From the NCBI RefSeq assembly GCF_012848855.1, contig NZ_CP051630.1, positions 1,033,501 to 1,097,500 on the forward strand: a stretch of 64,000 nt of DNA, read 5' to 3'. Numbering within the stretch: position 1 is the stretch's first letter; every line of letters starts with the position of its first letter. Below the pieces are notes generated by a model. The model had not been told where the DNA came from. It did not search any database and saw only the letters and a list, made by a program, of their open reading frames with translations. Origin of the DNA: Pyruvatibacter mobilis. Lineage in GTDB: Bacteria > Pseudomonadota > Alphaproteobacteria > CGMCC-115125. Shown here piece after piece: positions 18,204 through 27,013 of this stretch. The translations under genes and the position numbers were made by a program.

Positions 18204-19320
18204 GGCGCTGGTGCTGGCGGCGGGCCTCAGCCTTGTGCCGTCAGCTTATGCTGCGTCTGCCAACACAAATCCTGCCTATCAGTGCCACCGGGTCGCGGTG
18301 CTTGCGCCCGACGGCACGCCAATATCCGGGATCGAGGACTTGGCGGTGGATCAACGCCGTCAACGTCTCATCCTCAGCGCCTATGACCGTTTCGCAGTGC
18401 AGGACGCCCTGCGCCATGGTGAGGATCCGCCTCAGGGTAATCTCTACGTCACGGACATTGCGAGCCTCGTGAAGGGTACGCCTGACGAGATTGAGGCGCG
18501 TGTACTTGTCACCCGGGGTATGGAGGACGTGATCCTGCATCCCCACGGCATCGGCCTCTATGATGATGGCGAGATACAGCGACTTGCCGTGGTCAATCGC
18601 CTCGCTGACCGTCATGACCATTCAGCGGCCGATCTCCTGCTGCTTGAATTTATGGGGGACGGGCTGGTGCTGGCGGGCCGGGCGCGGGGAGACGCCTATT
18701 GCCGTGCCAATGACGTGACTTTGATTGGTCCAGACACGGCCATCTTCACGTTCGATCAGACGCAATGCGGCGCGTGGGGCGTTTGGCTTGAACGGATTGT
18801 ACAGCCGCGCCGCTCCGGCCTCAGGCTCACGCGTTTCAGGCAGGATGGTCAGGTGGAGACAAAGACGCTGGTGTCCGACGCGGCCTTTGCCAACGGTGTC
18901 GCGCTGGACAAGACCACGGACACGCTGCTGATGACCGCGTCACGAGACGGTGAGATCCGTCACTATCCTCTCGAGGATCTGCTGTCCGGTGACACGGACT
19001 TCGCGGCGGTGGAAGTCGATGGCGGGCCGGACAATATCAGTGTCACGGGCCAGGGTGATGTCAGCCTCGCGGCCCACCCTGTGCCGTTTGATCTCTTTCT
19101 CTACATGAACGGTCTCGGTGAGTTGCCTGGCAGCCGGGTGTTGTTGCGGCGGGCGGGCCAGGACAATTTCGTCATGATCGATCCGGATGCGGAGGAACTA
19201 CCGGGCGCGGCTACGTCCGCCGTCTTTCTGGGTGAGCGGGTCGTGGTGTCGTCGGCATGGGACGAGGGGCTGGGTTTGTGTGTCCCCACTGGACCCCAAG
19301 CTGATGGGGATCGGAAGTAA
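18151..19320 (+). CDS. Paraoxonase/arylesterase-like secreted beta-propeller
   Basis: About 389 residues with a GTG start (uncertain) that overlaps the sulfotransferase gene by 53 bases. A signal peptide core LKALVLAAGLSLVPSAYA is followed by a six-bladed propeller. Alignment by eye to mammalian PON1 preserves the catalytic calcium ligands: E62 (GIEDL), N187 (RANDV), N248 (FANGV), D294 and N295 (GPDNIS). It also keeps the His of HPHGIG (H132, PON1 H115) and the cysteine pair C45/C377 that closes the propeller. The second PON1 histidine (H134) is Arg150 here. PON-family enzymes hydrolyse lactones and aryl esters. The stop overlaps hpnA (TAATG), so it is coupled to hopanoid expression. Confidence 0.82.
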   Translation: MTISYAAAISGPVARSLKALVLAAGLSLVPSAYAASANTNPAYQCHRVAVLAPDGTPISGIEDLAVDQRRQRLILSAYDRFAVQDALRHGEDPPQGNLYVTDIASLVKGTPDEIEARVLVTRGMEDVILHPHGIGLYDDGEIQRLAVVNRLADRHDHSAADLLLLEFMGDGLVLAGRARGDAYCRANDVTLIGPDTAIFTFDQTQCGAWGVWLERIVQPRRSGLRLTRFRQDGQVETKTLVSDAAFANGVALDKTTDTLLMTASRDGEIRHYPLEDLLSGDTDFAAVEVDGGPDNISVTGQGDVSLAAHPVPFDLFLYMNGLGELPGSRVLLRRAGQDNFVMIDPDAEELPGAATSAVFLGERVVVSSAWDEGLGLCVPTGPQADGDRK

Positions 19321-20318
19321 TGAGCGCACTCACCCTTGTTACCGGGGGCGCCGGTTTTCTCGGCAGCCATGTGGTTCAACAGCTTGCTGATGCAGGTGCA
19401 AGGGTCAGGGTGCTGGATGTGGCGCCGGCGCCGGATGGCTCTCCGGCTGAATGGGTGTGCGGGTCTGTCGCCGATGAGGGGCGTGTCGCAACAGCCATGC
19501 AGGGGGTCTCCAGGGTCATCCATCTGGCGGCCATACCCCATCTGTGGGTTTCTCCTTCCAGCCGGTTTGACGATGTCAACTGGCACGGGACGCAGGTGAT
19601 GCTCGCGGCAGCGCGGTCTGAAGGCGTCGGGGCCTTTGTGCATGTCTCCTCGCTCACCACTCGCATTGGCGGAACCTCAGGGGGGGAGGTGCGGCTCGTG
19701 CGTGAGGTGGATCGTTTGCCGCTTGAGGCCATGCTGGGGCCCTATCCCCGGTCGAAGTGGCGAGCGGAGGATGCGGCCCGACAGGCCCGCGCGGCCGGGA
19801 TGCCAGTCCGCATTGCCATCCCGACCATGCCTCTGGGGCCGGGGGACCGGGGCCTCACGCCACCGACCCGCATGGTGCTGGATTTTCTGTGCGGCCGCAC
19901 GCCCGCCTATCTGGAAAGTTGGATGAACATTGCCGATGTGCGGGACATGGCGGCGGGGCTCATAGCCTGTCTTGATATCGAGACAGGGGCTGACGGGGTG
20001 TTCCTCGGCGGTGACAACATCCTGCTTGGTGACCTGCTGGCGCGGCTACAGCACCGCAGCGGTGTCACCATGCCGTCGGCTACGGTGCCCGGCTGGCTGG
20101 CGGAGGCGGCGGCATTGGTGGATGAGGGGATTCTCAGTCGCTTGACGAACCGCCCGCCCAAGGCGCCACTCACGGGCGTGCGGCTTGCACGCCGTCCAGT
20201 CAGTTTCGATCTCGCCAAGGCAAGCGATCTGCTGCCGGAGCGGCGCCACACGCTCAACCAGACCCTGAGTGATCTCTTTGCGTGGTTCGAGGCGGAAGGC
20301 TTGTGGAGGCGTGCGTAG
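19320..20318 (+). CDS. hpnA: Hopanoid-associated sugar epimerase HpnA
   Basis: A 332-residue extended SDR (NAD-dependent epimerase/dehydratase). The cofactor loop is TGGAGFLGSH. HVSSLTT carries the catalytic Ser region, and PYPRSKWRAE the YxxxK pair. NWHGTQVMLAAA is the familiar helix. HpnA family members are tied to hopanoid clusters and proposed to modify sugar-type head groups. It is the last gene of the hpnM-sulfotransferase-paraoxonase-hpnA unit. The C-terminus ends 7 bases before the convergent hpnB. Confidence 0.9.
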   Translation: MSALTLVTGGAGFLGSHVVQQLADAGARVRVLDVAPAPDGSPAEWVCGSVADEGRVATAMQGVSRVIHLAAIPHLWVSPSSRFDDVNWHGTQVMLAAARSEGVGAFVHVSSLTTRIGGTSGGEVRLVREVDRLPLEAMLGPYPRSKWRAEDAARQARAAGMPVRIAIPTMPLGPGDRGLTPPTRMVLDFLCGRTPAYLESWMNIADVRDMAAGLIACLDIETGADGVFLGGDNILLGDLLARLQHRSGVTMPSATVPGWLAEAAALVDEGILSRLTNRPPKAPLTGVRLARRPVSFDLAKASDLLPERRHTLNQTLSDLFAWFEAEGLWRRA

Positions 20319-20324
20319 GCGGGG

Positions 20325-21518
20325 TCAGCCTGCCGCGTAGCTGCGGCCCTTCCAGCGCGCGCCGGAGCCGCGGGCATGCCGGAATGCCGAGGTAATGGTC
20401 GCACCGCAATAGATCACGGCAGCGCCGGGCAGGCTTAACGCCCACGCAGGGGACAGCCCATAGAGTCTGACGGTCGGCCAGTATGTCCGAGCCATGAGCA
20501 AAAGCGCAGCACATCCCATCAGGCCGTCATGCCAGGGTGCGGATCCCGTGACCCATGCGAACAGCGCCCAAACGGGTACGATGAAGGTCAACATCAAGCC
20601 AAGGAGGGTGCCTGCCAGCGCCAACCAGCTATGGGCAAGCTGCGTGAAAGCCGTGCGGGCCACCATGTTCCAAATGCTATCCAGCGCCCTGTTGTCCCGC
20701 AGGGAGGTCACGTCATGGGTGAGGGTGGTCAGCGTGTCATGGGCGGGGCGGGCATGCTTCAGGGCGCGGGCCAATTGGCAGTCGTCAATGATTTCACCCT
20801 TGATGGCCGCCAGGCCGCCCATGGCATCCAGCGCCTCGCGCCGCACCAGGAAACAGCCCCCTGCTGCCGCGGCAAGGCTGTCATATCGGGTGTTGGCGCG
20901 CTTGAACGGGTAGATGAGCTGGAAAAAGTAGATGAATGCCGGGATCAGCAGCTTGCCCCAGATCCCGCGGGCATCCAGCCGCGCCATGAACGAAACAAAG
21001 GTCAGGCCGTCCGCGTCGGCCTTACGCACCATCTTGTCGAGTGTCGCAGGCCGATACTCGATGTCCGCATCGGTAAAGAGAATGTAGTCGGGCTGTTGCG
21101 CGTCGGATGTGGCGCGTTCCAATCCCTGTGCCATGGCCCATACCTTGCCGGACCAGCCGGGCGGAAGCGCCGTGCCGGATACGGTTTCGACCGGCACATG
21201 ATTGGTGGCAGCGCCTTCCGCCTCCGCTGCCGTGGCATCCGTGCTCTGGTCGTCGACGACGATGATCCGCAAGGGGCCGGAAAAAGTCTGGTGCGTCAGG
21301 GAAGACACTGTCCGGGCGATCGTCTCCGCCTCATTCCGGGCCGGGATGACGACTGTCACCGAACTGGTCATCGCGGTGGGCGATGCAGGCTCCGGTGCAA
21401 GCCATACATCCGCCTTCCAGAAATCCGCCCGTCCCCATGTCAGGAAAAGCCATGCGGCCAGGGCAAGAAGGGCAAGGGCGGTCAGATCCAGCGAGACGAG
21501 ATCGGTCAGGAAGGACAT
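20325..21518 (-). CDS. hpnB: Hopanoid-associated glycosyltransferase HpnB
   Basis: A 397-residue family-2 glycosyltransferase anchored by one N-terminal membrane helix and three or four C-terminal helices. The GT-A core shows VVIPARNEAETI, VVDDQSTDAT, the metal-binding DADIEY, and the acceptor motif EIIDDCQLARALK. This architecture is diagnostic for HpnB, found next to HpnA in hopanoid loci. It probably transfers a sugar to the hopanoid side chain or to a lipid carrier at the inner membrane. It is divergent from hpnC; a perfect TATAAT box lies 86 bases upstream on its strand. Confidence 0.92.
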   Translation of the reverse strand: MSFLTDLVSLDLTALALLALAAWLFLTWGRADFWKADVWLAPEPASPTAMTSSVTVVIPARNEAETIARTVSSLTHQTFSGPLRIIVVDDQSTDATAAEAEGAATNHVPVETVSGTALPPGWSGKVWAMAQGLERATSDAQQPDYILFTDADIEYRPATLDKMVRKADADGLTFVSFMARLDARGIWGKLLIPAFIYFFQLIYPFKRANTRYDSLAAAAGGCFLVRREALDAMGGLAAIKGEIIDDCQLARALKHARPAHDTLTTLTHDVTSLRDNRALDSIWNMVARTAFTQLAHSWLALAGTLLGLMLTFIVPVWALFAWVTGSAPWHDGLMGCAALLLMARTYWPTVRLYGLSPAWALSLPGAAVIYCGATITSAFRHARGSGARWKGRSYAAG

Positions 21519-21603
21519 GGGTCTGTTCAGTGTGTCTTGGCAGGTGAGAAGCCGATTTCCCGTCTGGGGATAGGCTGTGCAAGTGGAGGTGGTATTTGCC
21601 CTG

Positions 21604-21609
21604 ATTATA
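21604..21609 (-). promoter_or_regulatory. hpnB: -10 box candidate for hpnB
   Basis: TATAAT on the minus strand, 86 bases before the hpnB start. The region at -35 is poor (about TCACGA with a 17-base spacer), so an activator or an alternative arrangement may be needed. The 197-base hpnB-hpnC divergent interval otherwise shows no clear motif for hpnC. Confidence 0.4.
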
Positions 21610-21715
21610 GAGGAAACCGGCGCAAATCGTGATCACGCCTGCGTTTCTTGCCGCCGGACGGGGGACGCGATAGCGTGCGCCTGCGTTGACTCGCCTTGGG
21701 GGTTCAGACGGCCGC

Positions 21716-22648
21716 ATGGTTGTGGAAAGTCAGGATGCTGGAAGCTCTGCGCTGCGGGCAGACGCGGCCAATGCCGCGCGTCTTGCTGCGACCGGTGTGG
21801 AGACTCCGTCCGGCAAGGATGCAGGGGACGAAAATTTTCCGGTCGGATCCTTCCTGCTGCCGGCACATCTGCGGCCAGTGATTGCGACATATTACGGGTT
21901 CGCCCGTGCGGCAGATGATATTGCCGACAATCCCGCCCTGTCACCGACCGCCAAGGTCGAGCGGCTGGACGTGATGGGCGAGAGCCTGTCCATCGACGGG
22001 CCCGAGAGCCGTGGCCGTCAGCTTGCGCGCCAGATGGCCGATCTCGCTCAGGACACGCGGCATGCGGCACGCCTGCTTGATGCGTTCCGCCAGGACGCCA
22101 TCAAGACGCGATATGCCACACTCGCGGAACTGCATGGCTACTGCACCATGTCGGCTGACCCCGTGGGCCGCTTTCTCGTCGATTTGCATGAAGGCGGACC
22201 GGATGCCGGATCGCCGCTCTATCCTTATGCGGATGGTCTGTGCACCGCATTACAGATCCTCAATCACCTGCAGGATTGTGGCAAGGACCTGATGGTCATG
22301 GACCGGTGCTATCTGCCGGAAGAGTGGCTGGCGGAAGAGGGGGCGGCGGTGTCTGATCTCCGGGGCGAAGGGCTGACGCCGGGTCTGCGCCGGGTCATTG
22401 ATCGCCTGCTTGACGATGTGGATGCACAGCTCGCCCTTGCCCGGCGGTTGCCCCCAGCGCTCACCTCTACCCGGCTGGCGATGGAAAGCGAGATCATCAT
22501 CCGTCTTGCCTCGCGGCTGGCGGCCCGGCTGCGCGCTGGCGACCCGCTGGCGACGAGGGTGAAGCTGAGCAAGGTGGATTTCATCGTTGCGGGGGTGGTT
22601 GGCGCGGTTGTCGGGTTCTTCCGAGGCGGGAAAGGGATGCGCCCGTGA
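21716..22648 (+). CDS. hpnC: Hydroxysqualene dehydroxylase-pathway protein HpnC
   Basis: A 310-residue squalene/phytoene synthase-fold enzyme. HpnC, HpnD and HpnE together make squalene from two farnesyl diphosphates; HpnC converts the presqualene diphosphate made by HpnD to hydroxysqualene. The first aspartate-rich motif is DDIAD, and the second region is NHLQDCGKD. YCTMSADPVGR matches the family. The ATG at 21716 is used; an in-frame TTG 30 bases earlier is possible. The stop overlaps the GTG of hpnD (GTGA), so the genes are coupled. Confidence 0.93.
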   Translation: MVVESQDAGSSALRADAANAARLAATGVETPSGKDAGDENFPVGSFLLPAHLRPVIATYYGFARAADDIADNPALSPTAKVERLDVMGESLSIDGPESRGRQLARQMADLAQDTRHAARLLDAFRQDAIKTRYATLAELHGYCTMSADPVGRFLVDLHEGGPDAGSPLYPYADGLCTALQILNHLQDCGKDLMVMDRCYLPEEWLAEEGAAVSDLRGEGLTPGLRRVIDRLLDDVDAQLALARRLPPALTSTRLAMESEIIIRLASRLAARLRAGDPLATRVKLSKVDFIVAGVVGAVVGFFRGGKGMRP

Positions 22649-23583
22649 GCTCTCCCGCCGCCACCACAAATCCGGCGATTGATCGGGTCATCAACGCCAC
22701 GACGCCCGGCATGTCACCGAGAGAAGCGGCTGTCTATGCGGCGGATATCGTCTCCCGGTCCGGTACCTCTTTCGCCGCGGGCATGAAGATCCTGTCGCGG
22801 GAGCGGCGGGAGGCGATGTTCGCCATCTATGCCTTCGCCCGTGAGATTGACGATATCGCCGATGAGGGCGGTACCCATGATGAGCGTATCGCGGCCCTGT
22901 CAGAATGGCGGCGGGAGATTGCCCGTTGTTACGAGGGCGCACCGCGCACGCCGGTTGGCCTTGCCCTGGTGCCGGCCATCCGCCGCTTTGACCTCGACCA
23001 GCACGAATTCGAGATGCTGATCGAGGGGATGGAAATGGATGTGGAAGGCCCGCTGGTGGCGCCAAGCCATGAGCGGCTGATGGCCTATTGCCGCCGGGTC
23101 GCGGGCGCAGTCGGCCTCCTGTCGATGCCGGTCTTCGGTGCGGGGCGGGGTGATTACGAGGACAGGTTTGCCCTGGCCCTGGCCAATGCCCTGCAGCTGA
23201 CCAACATACTCCGCGACATTGCTGAAGACGCAGAGATGGGACGGGTCTATCTGCCTCATGAGCTTCTTGAATCGCACGGCATAACATCCCGTGATGCAAC
23301 GGAAATCGCCGTTGATCCCCGCGTTCAGGATGTGGCGCGGGAGATGGGGCGTGAGGCGCGGGGCTGGTTCGGCGAGACACAGGCGCTTTTGACGCATCTG
23401 AACTGGCGTGAGCTGCGGCCGGCCCTCTTGATGATGGGCGTCTATGAGCGCTATCTGCGCGTTATGGAAGATCGTGATTTTGCTATCGGCGCGCCCCTGA
23501 AGCTTGGCAAATGGACCAAGCTGGGCATTGCCTGTCGTTATCTGCTCGCCCCTCCGCGCGGCGTACGGTCCAAGGGGGCGTGA
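22645..23583 (+). CDS. hpnD: Presqualene diphosphate synthase HpnD
   Basis: A 312-residue squalene/phytoene synthase-fold enzyme starting at GTG, overlapping hpnC by four bases. The two catalytic aspartate motifs are EIDDIADE and NILRDIAEDAEMGR. YCRRVAGAVGLLSMPVFG is the central family signature. It condenses two farnesyl diphosphates to presqualene diphosphate. The next gene, hpnE, begins 4 bases after its stop, giving a compact hpnC-D-E operon. Confidence 0.94.
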   Translation: MSSPAATTNPAIDRVINATTPGMSPREAAVYAADIVSRSGTSFAAGMKILSRERREAMFAIYAFAREIDDIADEGGTHDERIAALSEWRREIARCYEGAPRTPVGLALVPAIRRFDLDQHEFEMLIEGMEMDVEGPLVAPSHERLMAYCRRVAGAVGLLSMPVFGAGRGDYEDRFALALANALQLTNILRDIAEDAEMGRVYLPHELLESHGITSRDATEIAVDPRVQDVAREMGREARGWFGETQALLTHLNWRELRPALLMMGVYERYLRVMEDRDFAIGAPLKLGKWTKLGIACRYLLAPPRGVRSKGA

Positions 23584-23587
23584 GAGA

Positions 23588-24850
23588 GTGCCAACGGTTC
23601 ATGTCATCGGGGCGGGGCTGGCCGGCCTTTCCGCGGCTGTCGCGCTCGAAAATGCGGGCGTGCCGGTGCAGCTTTATGAGGCGGCGGGTCATGCGGGCGG
23701 CCGCTGCCGGTCCTTCCATGACAAGACCCTCGATCACGTCATCGACAATGGCAACCACCTGGTCCTGAGCGGCAACAAGTCAGCGCTGGCCTATCTGGAT
23801 GCGATTGGGGCAGGGGACGCCATGTTCGGCCCGCCCAAGGCCGCGTTCCCCTTCATCGATGCCAAGACCCGCGAGCGCTGGACCCTGCGCCCCAACTGGG
23901 GCCCCCTGCCGTGGTGGGTCATGTCGCAGGACCGGCGGGTGCTGAACACGCGCCTGTCGGATTACCTGCCTGGATTGAAACTGCCCTTTGCCAAGCCGGA
24001 TCAGACGGTTGCGGACATCATTTCATCCAAGGGCACCCTCTATCAGCGATTCTGGGAGCCGCTGGTGGTTGCGGTGCTCAACACTGTCCCGGAGAAGGGG
24101 GCGGCAAAGCTCATGTGGCCGGTGATGAAGGAGACCTTCCTAAAGGGTGAGCAGGCGTGCCGTCCGCTCACTGCCAAGAAGGGGCTGGGTGCAGCTTTCG
24201 TCGATCCCGCCGTGCGGCTGTTCTCCCGCACCAACCGGCCCATCCGGTTCAATACGCGCCTGCGCGGCCTGACCTATGAGAATGGGCGCGTAACCTCCCT
24301 GTCCTTCGGGGATCAGGAGGTGAAAGTTGAGGCAAACGATTCGGTTGTTCTGGCGGTTCCACCGCAGCGGATGAAGGACCTGATGCCGGCGCTGGATGTG
24401 CCGGAAGAGGGTGAGACCATCCTCAATGTCCATTTCCGCCTGCGGCGCCCGGCACCCAAGCCGGATGGGGTGGGCGTCATTGGTCTCATCAACGCCCATG
24501 CGCATTGGGCCTTTGTACGTGGTCACATCGTCAGCCTGACGGTGTCCGCCGCCGGCGACCTTGCCGACAAGCCTGCCGAGGAATTGCTGCCCATCTTCTG
24601 GGAAGAAACCCGCTTCGCCCTTGGTCTCATCGACAAGGATTATGTGGCCGGGAAGGTCATCAAGGAGAAACGGGCAACGTTCGATCAGTCGCCTGCCAGC
24701 GTTGCCAAGCGGCCGGGCATGACCACCGAGTACGACAATCTGCTGCTCGCCGGTGACTGGACCGATACGGGCCTTCCCGCCACCATTGAGGGGGCGATCC
24801 GCTCCGGCAAGAAGGCTGCCGACCACATCCTGGCGCATATCGACCGCTGA
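23588..24850 (+). CDS. hpnE: Hydroxysqualene dehydroxylase HpnE
   Basis: A 420-residue FAD-dependent amine oxidase/phytoene desaturase-type protein. The dinucleotide-binding loop is VIGAGLAGLSAA, starting three residues after the GTG. GGRCRSF follows, and the C-terminal FAD contact is LLLAGDWTDTGLPATIEGA. HpnE reduces hydroxysqualene to squalene. GTG at 23588, 4 bases after hpnD, is chosen because the Rossmann strand starts immediately. An upstream ATG in the same frame would overlap hpnD by 80 bases. shc follows after 144 bases. Confidence 0.94.
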   Translation: MPTVHVIGAGLAGLSAAVALENAGVPVQLYEAAGHAGGRCRSFHDKTLDHVIDNGNHLVLSGNKSALAYLDAIGAGDAMFGPPKAAFPFIDAKTRERWTLRPNWGPLPWWVMSQDRRVLNTRLSDYLPGLKLPFAKPDQTVADIISSKGTLYQRFWEPLVVAVLNTVPEKGAAKLMWPVMKETFLKGEQACRPLTAKKGLGAAFVDPAVRLFSRTNRPIRFNTRLRGLTYENGRVTSLSFGDQEVKVEANDSVVLAVPPQRMKDLMPALDVPEEGETILNVHFRLRRPAPKPDGVGVIGLINAHAHWAFVRGHIVSLTVSAAGDLADKPAEELLPIFWEETRFALGLIDKDYVAGKVIKEKRATFDQSPASVAKRPGMTTEYDNLLLAGDWTDTGLPATIEGAIRSGKKAADHILAHIDR

Positions 24851-24994
24851 TCATTCAGAGGCTGATCACACCGGCGTGTATGGCCTCCGCCGGGGCAGAT
24901 TTGGCGGGTGCGCGCGCTTGCAGCGGCTGGTCCGGCCCCCTTATTATTGCGCCGCAAAAAATGGCGTCAGAAACAGCCTAACGGGTGAAGAACA

Positions 24995-26962
24995 GTGAGC
25001 GTTGTTGAGTTTGGTCCCGATGCGAACGGTGCTGCGAGCGTGGATTCTCCGGAGGCCCGCGCGGCGCGTGAGGAGCTGATCCGCACTCAGAAGGACCGCC
25101 TTCTGGACATGCAGCGTGATGACGGCCACATCGTCTTCGAGCTTGAGGCGGACTCAACGATCCCGTCCGAATATGTGCTCCTGCGCCATTATCTGGACGA
25201 GATCGACACCGCCAAGGAAGCCAAGATCGGCAACTATCTGCGCCGCATCCAGAATGACGACGGCAGCTGGCCTCTGTTCCACGATGGCGACGGCGACATC
25301 TCCGCCACCATCAAGTCCTATTGGGCGCTCAAGCTGATCGGTGACGACATCGATGCACCGCACATGGTCAAGGCGCGCGACTGGGTTCTTGAGCGGGGTG
25401 GGGCGGCCAAGGCGAATGTTTTCACCCGCATCATGCTGGCCATCTTCAAACAGATTCCCTGGCGCGGCGTGCCGGTGATCCCGGTTGAAGTGATGCTGCT
25501 GCCGCAGTGGTTCCCGTTCCACATGTCGAAGATCGCCTATTGGTCGCGCACGGTGATCGCGCCCCTGCTGATCCTCTGCTCGCTTAAGGCGGAAGCCCGC
25601 AATCCGACCGGCATCGACATCCGCGAGCTCTTCGTGACGCCGCCGGAAAAGGAAAAGGTCTACAACATCAATCCGACCGGTGACTTCGTCGGGGATTGCT
25701 TCCTCGTGCTCGACAAGGTCCTGCGCTTCTGCGAGCCGGCTTTCCCGAAGGTCCTGCGCGAGAAGGCAGTCAAGAAAGCCGTCGATTTCTATACCGAGCG
25801 CCTCAATGGCGAAGACGGGCTGGGTGCCATCTACCCGGCCATGGCGAATTCCGTCATGGCCTATGACCTGCTTGGCTACCCCAAGGATCACCCGGATCTG
25901 GTCATCGCAAAGAAATCGATCGAGAACCTGCTGATCGAGACCGATGACGAGCTGTACTGCCAGCCCTGCGTCTCGCCGGTCTGGGACACGTGTCTGGCGT
26001 CGCACGCGCTGATGGAAGCGGGGCTTGAGGCGGGCGATGAGGAATTGGATGGCGCGCTGGACTGGCTGAAGGACCGGCAGATCCTAGATGTCGTCGGCGA
26101 CTGGTCCGTGCGCCGGCCCGACGTCCGGCCGGGCGGCTGGGCGTTTCAATACAACAACGACTACTACCCGGACGTGGACGATACGGCCGTTGTGGCCATG
26201 GCGATGCATCGCACGGGCAAGGAAAAATACGCCGAGAGCATCGAGCGCGCGGCGGAATGGGTCATCGGCATGCAGTCATCGTCCGGCGGCTGGGGGGCCT
26301 TTGAGCCGGAGAACGAGCATTTCTATCTCAACTCGATCCCCTTTGCGGATCACGGTGCCTTGCTCGATCCGCCGACGGAAGATGTGACCGCACGGTGCCT
26401 GTCCTTCCTGGCGCAGCTCGACAAGGAGCGGTTCGCCAAGGAGATTGCCCTGGGGATCGGCTTCCTGAAGCGTGAGCAGCAGGATGACGGGTCTTGGTGG
26501 GGGCGTTGGGGGGCCAACTACATCTACGGCACCTGGTCCGTGCTCTGCGCCCTGAATGCAGTTGGTGAAGACATGACCCAACCCTACATCCAGCGGTCGG
26601 TGGCGTGGCTCAAGGCGCGTCAGCGGCCTGATGGCGGCTGGGGGGAAGACCTTGCGACCTATTACGAGGACCGCAAGAGCGAAGTGAAGGAGTCTACCGC
26701 CTCTCAAACGGCTTGGGCCGTGCTCGGCCTGATGGCGGCCGGTGAGGTGGATACGGATGAAGTTCGCAAGGGCATCGCTTATCTCGATGCTGCCAAGCGC
26801 GATGGCGCGCGCTGGGAAGAGAAGCTCTATACCGGCACCGGGTTCCCGCGCGTCTTCTATCTCAAATATCACGGCTATGCGGCCTACTTCCCGCTGTGGG
26901 CGGTCTCGCGCTATGAGAACCTGATGAAGAGCAACGACCGGACCGTCGCTTACGGCATGTAA
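24995..26962 (+). CDS. shc: Squalene-hopene cyclase
   Basis: A 655-residue cyclase, the usual family length, beginning at GTG. The catalytic acid motif DVDD is at residues 393-396, followed by TAVVAMAMHR. QW repeats are visible throughout, for example QDDGSWWGRW, SSSGGWGAFE and RPDGGWGEDL. The C-terminal GTGFPRVFYLKYHGY is conserved. It converts squalene to hopene/hopanol at the inner membrane by a single cationic cascade. A 52-base gap separates it from hpnG. Confidence 0.97.
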   Translation: MSVVEFGPDANGAASVDSPEARAAREELIRTQKDRLLDMQRDDGHIVFELEADSTIPSEYVLLRHYLDEIDTAKEAKIGNYLRRIQNDDGSWPLFHDGDGDISATIKSYWALKLIGDDIDAPHMVKARDWVLERGGAAKANVFTRIMLAIFKQIPWRGVPVIPVEVMLLPQWFPFHMSKIAYWSRTVIAPLLILCSLKAEARNPTGIDIRELFVTPPEKEKVYNINPTGDFVGDCFLVLDKVLRFCEPAFPKVLREKAVKKAVDFYTERLNGEDGLGAIYPAMANSVMAYDLLGYPKDHPDLVIAKKSIENLLIETDDELYCQPCVSPVWDTCLASHALMEAGLEAGDEELDGALDWLKDRQILDVVGDWSVRRPDVRPGGWAFQYNNDYYPDVDDTAVVAMAMHRTGKEKYAESIERAAEWVIGMQSSSGGWGAFEPENEHFYLNSIPFADHGALLDPPTEDVTARCLSFLAQLDKERFAKEIALGIGFLKREQQDDGSWWGRWGANYIYGTWSVLCALNAVGEDMTQPYIQRSVAWLKARQRPDGGWGEDLATYYEDRKSEVKESTASQTAWAVLGLMAAGEVDTDEVRKGIAYLDAAKRDGARWEEKLYTGTGFPRVFYLKYHGYAAYFPLWAVSRYENLMKSNDRTVAYGM

Positions 26963-27013
26963 GAACGGGCCGGTGCGGGCGGCCCTGCCGCTCCTTCCGC
27001 GAAAGGGTATCTC

